This document shows positions 6,001-7,969 of a stretch of 7,969 nucleotides of DNA, piece after piece. Within the stretch, counting starts at the first letter, position 1. Each line of letters starts with the position of its first letter. The notes under the pieces are model-generated. The model was not told where the DNA came from. It saw only the letters and a list, made by a program, of their open reading frames with translations, and searched no databases. Source of the DNA: Oscillospiraceae bacterium (GTDB lineage: Bacteria; Bacillota; Clostridia; Oscillospirales; Ruminococcaceae); the NCBI GenBank assembly GCA_018055565.1, contig JAGPHI010000029.1, positions 1 to 7,969 on the forward strand, read 5' to 3'. Made by a program: the position numbers and the translations under genes.

Positions 6001-6031
6001 CTTTCCGCCAAACCTTGTTGACGGAAAGGGC
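5998..6031 (+). other. Third intercistronic stem-loop, overlapping the second
   Basis: A perfect 10-bp stem, GCCCTTTCCG (5998-6007) with CGGAAAGGGC (6022-6031), has a 14-base loop. Bases 5998-6000 belong both to this stem and to the closing end of the preceding one, so the two cannot both form fully. It ends 15 nt before the GGAGG (6047-6051) of the first permease gene. Confidence 0.65.
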
Positions 6032-6059
6032 ACAACACCCATGAAAGGAGGATTTTTGC

Positions 6060-6986
6060 ATGCAAACAAAATCAAAATCAAAAAGCTTGCGCGAATGGTA
6101 TGAAACATGGCCCATCCGCACAAGAGAAACCTTTGTTTCGTATCTGTTTTTACTGCCCGCGCTTTGCTTTTTCTGCGTTTTTGTGATTTATCCAATTTTA
6201 AGAGGCCTGTATACCAGCTTTTTCAATTACACAATGAAAAAGTTTGAATTTGTGGGCTTTAACAATTATGTGCGCCTGTTTGGCGACGAGCATTTCACCA
6301 AATCTATGTGGAACACGGTGCTGCTGGTGTTGGGCGTAGTGCCGCTGATTGTGCTGTTCAGCCTGTTTGTATCGCTTGTCATTTACGAAAAAAACGTATT
6401 TGTGCGCAGCGCGTTTCGCGGCATTTTCTATTTGCCCGTTGTCACGGGCACCGTGGCGGTTGTGGTGGTATGGAAATGGATTTATGACCCGCTGAACGGC
6501 GTGCTCAATTATGTGCTGACGCAAGCGGGCTTAATTGAAAACAATATCCAATGGCTGGGCGATAAGCGTTTTGCCATGTGGGCGGTTATTATTGTGCTGC
6601 TTACCACCAGCGTGGGCCAGCCCATTATTTTATATGTGGCGGCGCTGGGCAATTTGGACCATAGCCATTTAGAGGCCGCGCGCATCGACGGCGCAAACGA
6701 ATGGCAGGTGTTTCGCCATATCAAATGGCCTGGCATCATGCCCACAACCTTGTATGTAGTGGTTATCACCACGATTAACTCGTTCCAATGCTTCTCTTTA
6801 ATTCAATTGCTCACATCGGGCGGCCCCAATTACAACACCAGCACGGTGATGTATCTTTTGTACGAAACTGCCTTTAAGCAATACAAATTTGGCTATGCCA
6901 ACGCAATGGGCGTAATTTTGGCCATTATCATTGGCGTTATCAGCATTGTGCAGTTTAAATTTTTTGGAAACGATGTGGATTATTAA
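6060..6986 (+). CDS. CUT1-type sugar ABC transporter permease (MalF/MsmF-like)
   Basis: A 308-residue inner subunit of the sugar importer. About six membrane segments are visible, near residues 26-46, 86-108, 121-140, 173-195, 229-249 and 282-298. The EAA loop that docks the ATPase reads LEAARIDGANEW (204-215), with the conserved prolines at 224 and 228. The motif LTSGGPNYNTSTV (251-263) near the C terminus is typical of MalF/MsmF-type subunits. ATG 6060 has AAAGGAGG 8 nt upstream. The preceding 181-bp gap holds three stem-loops, and the following 124-bp gap holds another hairpin and a branched structure. It pairs with the permease at 7111-7938. No ATPase gene lies between them; in Firmicutes such importers often share an MsmX-type ATPase encoded elsewhere, which is known for the family and only inferred here. 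Confidence 0.94.
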   Translation: MQTKSKSKSLREWYETWPIRTRETFVSYLFLLPALCFFCVFVIYPILRGLYTSFFNYTMKKFEFVGFNNYVRLFGDEHFTKSMWNTVLLVLGVVPLIVLFSLFVSLVIYEKNVFVRSAFRGIFYLPVVTGTVAVVVVWKWIYDPLNGVLNYVLTQAGLIENNIQWLGDKRFAMWAVIIVLLTTSVGQPIILYVAALGNLDHSHLEAARIDGANEWQVFRHIKWPGIMPTTLYVVVITTINSFQCFSLIQLLTSGGPNYNTSTVMYLLYETAFKQYKFGYANAMGVILAIIIGVISIVQFKFFGNDVDY

Positions 6987-6999
6987 CAAGGGGCAAGCA

Positions 7000-7022
7000 G
7001 TTTGAAAGACACGCTTTCAAAC
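7000..7022 (+). other. Intercistronic hairpin between the permease genes
   Basis: A perfect 9-bp stem, GTTTGAAAG (7000-7008) with CTTTCAAAC (7014-7022), has the 5-base loop ACACG. It begins 13 nt after the stop of the first permease gene and has no T-run after it. Confidence 0.6.
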
Positions 7023-7028
7023 CCGGTT

Positions 7029-7088
7029 TTGTGGCTTTTTTGCCAAAGCACATTGGCAGAATAATCCCTGCGGGATTAGCAGCCACAA
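7029..7088 (+). other. Predicted three-way-junction RNA before the second permease
   Basis: An outer 8-bp stem, TTGTGGCT (7029-7036) with AGCCACAA (7081-7088), encloses two perfect hairpins. These are TGCCAA/TTGGCA (7041-7046 with 7053-7058) and TAATCCC/GGGATTA (7062-7068 with 7072-7078, loop TGC). The helices leave short single-stranded joints. The outer stem ends 8 nt before the AAAGGA (7097-7102) of the next gene. The layout resembles riboswitch or ribozyme folds, but I see neither the purine-riboswitch core nor a hammerhead core. Confidence 0.5.
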
Positions 7089-7110
7089 TTCCCCAGAAAG
7101 GAAGAATTTT

Positions 7111-7938
7111 ATGAAACAAAAAAAAGTTACGGTATTTGGCACAATTTCTATGATTTTACTTAGCTTAATTACCGTTGTGTTCGTGTTCCCCTTTTATTGG
7201 GTAATCACAGGCAGCTTTAAAGACCAAAAGGTCACAATTCAGCTGCCGCCCGAATGGTTTCCGATGCATCCAACGCTGGATAATTATACGCTTTTGTTTA
7301 AAAATCCGGCTTGGCAATGGTTTTTCAACAGTGTATTTGTGGCGCTGATGACAATGGCTTTGGTGTGTTTGGTGTCTACTGCGGCGGGCTATGTGCTGGC
7401 TAAAAAGCGGTTTTACGGCGGCAAGCTGCTGTTTAGCTTGTTTGTGGCGGCAATGGCGCTGCCAAAGCAGGTGGTTTTGGTGCCGCTGGTGCAGCAGGCA
7501 AGCTCTATGGGCCTGCACAATAACCTGTGGGCGGCAATTTTGCCCGCCGTTGGCTGGCCGTTTGGCATATTTTTAATGAAGCAATTTAGCGAAACAATAC
7601 CAGGTGAGCTTTTAGAAGCCGCCAAAATTGACGGATGCAGCGAGCTTCGCACCTTTTCACGCATCGTAATTCCAATGGTAAAGCCGGGCATTGCGGCGCT
7701 GGCAATCTTTACGTTTATTCAAGCGTGGAACGATTATTTCTTACAATTAATTATGCTTTCCAGCCGCGAAAAGCTGACCTTGCAAATCGGTATCGCTACC
7801 ATGCAGGCAGAATTTGCAACAAACTACGGCGTGTTGATGGCAGGCGCCACACTGTCGGCAATTCCGATTGTGCTGGTGTTTATCCTGTTCCAAAAATCGT
7901 TTACACAGGGCATTACTATGGGGGCGGTGAAAGGATAA
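7111..7938 (+). CDS. CUT1-type sugar ABC transporter permease (MalG/MsmG-like)
   Basis: A 275-residue second permease of the importer, normal in length for MalG/MsmG-type subunits. It has about six hydrophobic segments (roughly 9-31, 72-96, 105-127, 138-157, 193-212 and 240-262). The periplasmic stretch LPPEWFPMHPTLDNYTLLF (45-63) is characteristic. The EAA loop is LLEAAKIDGCSE (167-178), with prolines at 188 and 192. The C terminus, QKSFTQGITMGAVKG (261-275), is the typical end of this family. The ATG has AAAGGA upstream, about 8 nt away. A 124-bp structured gap separates it from its partner permease. An 11-bp hairpin overlaps its stop codon. With the lipoprotein and the first permease it should form the membrane part of one importer. 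The window ends 31 bases after the stop, so a following catabolic gene or ATPase cannot be excluded. Confidence 0.94.
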   Translation: MKQKKVTVFGTISMILLSLITVVFVFPFYWVITGSFKDQKVTIQLPPEWFPMHPTLDNYTLLFKNPAWQWFFNSVFVALMTMALVCLVSTAAGYVLAKKRFYGGKLLFSLFVAAMALPKQVVLVPLVQQASSMGLHNNLWAAILPAVGWPFGIFLMKQFSETIPGELLEAAKIDGCSELRTFSRIVIPMVKPGIAALAIFTFIQAWNDYFLQLIMLSSREKLTLQIGIATMQAEFATNYGVLMAGATLSAIPIVLVFILFQKSFTQGITMGAVKG

Positions 7939-7955
7939 AACAAGTTTTATCCTTT
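7930..7955 (+). other. Hairpin straddling the stop codon of the second permease
   Basis: A perfect 11-bp stem, AAAGGATAAAA (7930-7940) with TTTTATCCTTT (7945-7955), has the tetraloop CAAG. The TAA stop (7936-7938) lies inside the 5' arm. The stem is AT-rich and followed by GGAAATACC, so it is not a standard terminator. Its role is unknown. Confidence 0.6.
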
Positions 7956-7969
7956 GGAAATACCTGCTC

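Noticed and set aside
7029..7088. Known riboswitch or tRNA-like fold
   Set aside because: The three-helix layout is present, but no purine-riboswitch joint sequences, no hammerhead core and no tRNA invariant bases are seen. It is kept only as an unassigned structure.
1..7969. Defence system, prophage, CRISPR or mobile element
   Set aside because: No protein with nuclease, transposase, integrase, methylase or phage features is present, and no spaced direct-repeat array is visible.

Overview
The window looks like chromosomal DNA of a Gram-positive anaerobe, most likely a member of Clostridia. The evidence is: strong Shine-Dalgarno sequences (AAAGGAGG, AAAGGGAGG, AGGAGG), several TTG starts, sigma-A-type promoters with 17-bp spacers, a lipobox-bearing solute-binding lipoprotein, and a CUT1 sugar transporter with no ATPase gene beside it. 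No marker here allows a genus call. No insertion sequence, CRISPR array, tRNA or rRNA is visible.

The left part (1-4264) is read entirely on the minus strand. From right to left it holds an RpiR/MurR-type regulator (3401-4264), a cytosolic SGNH esterase resembling the MsAcT arylesterase group (2730-3383) and an AI-2E/PerM-family membrane protein (1562-2740). These three are packed as one transcription unit: the first gap is 17 bp, and the last two genes overlap by 11 bp. The unit ends at a long hairpin followed by a T-run (1451-1550). A near-consensus promoter (1408-1436) then restarts transcription for two paralogous TrkA/KtrA-type RCK proteins (673-1314, and 1-422, cut by the window edge). 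The two RCK genes are separated by 250 bp containing three inverted repeats.

The right part (4523-7938) is read on the plus strand and is divergent from the regulator. It encodes a CUT1-type sugar ABC importer: a solute-binding lipoprotein and two EAA-motif permeases. The 258-bp divergent region holds a near-consensus plus-strand promoter (TTGAAA-17-TATGAT), a plausible promoter for the regulator, and inverted repeats of GAAA/TTTC type. One of these covers the importer's -35 element, a good candidate operator for the RpiR protein.

The working model is an uptake locus for a carbohydrate. The RpiR protein senses a sugar phosphate and controls the importer, and the esterase may remove acyl groups from the imported sugar. 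The substrate cannot be read from the sequence. The most striking non-coding signal is that every gap in the importer operon holds perfect stem-loops without a T-run: three in tandem after the binding protein, one hairpin plus a three-way junction between the permeases, and one straddling the last stop codon. I found no clearly new protein system; these structured gaps and the divergent operator are the parts most worth a second look.
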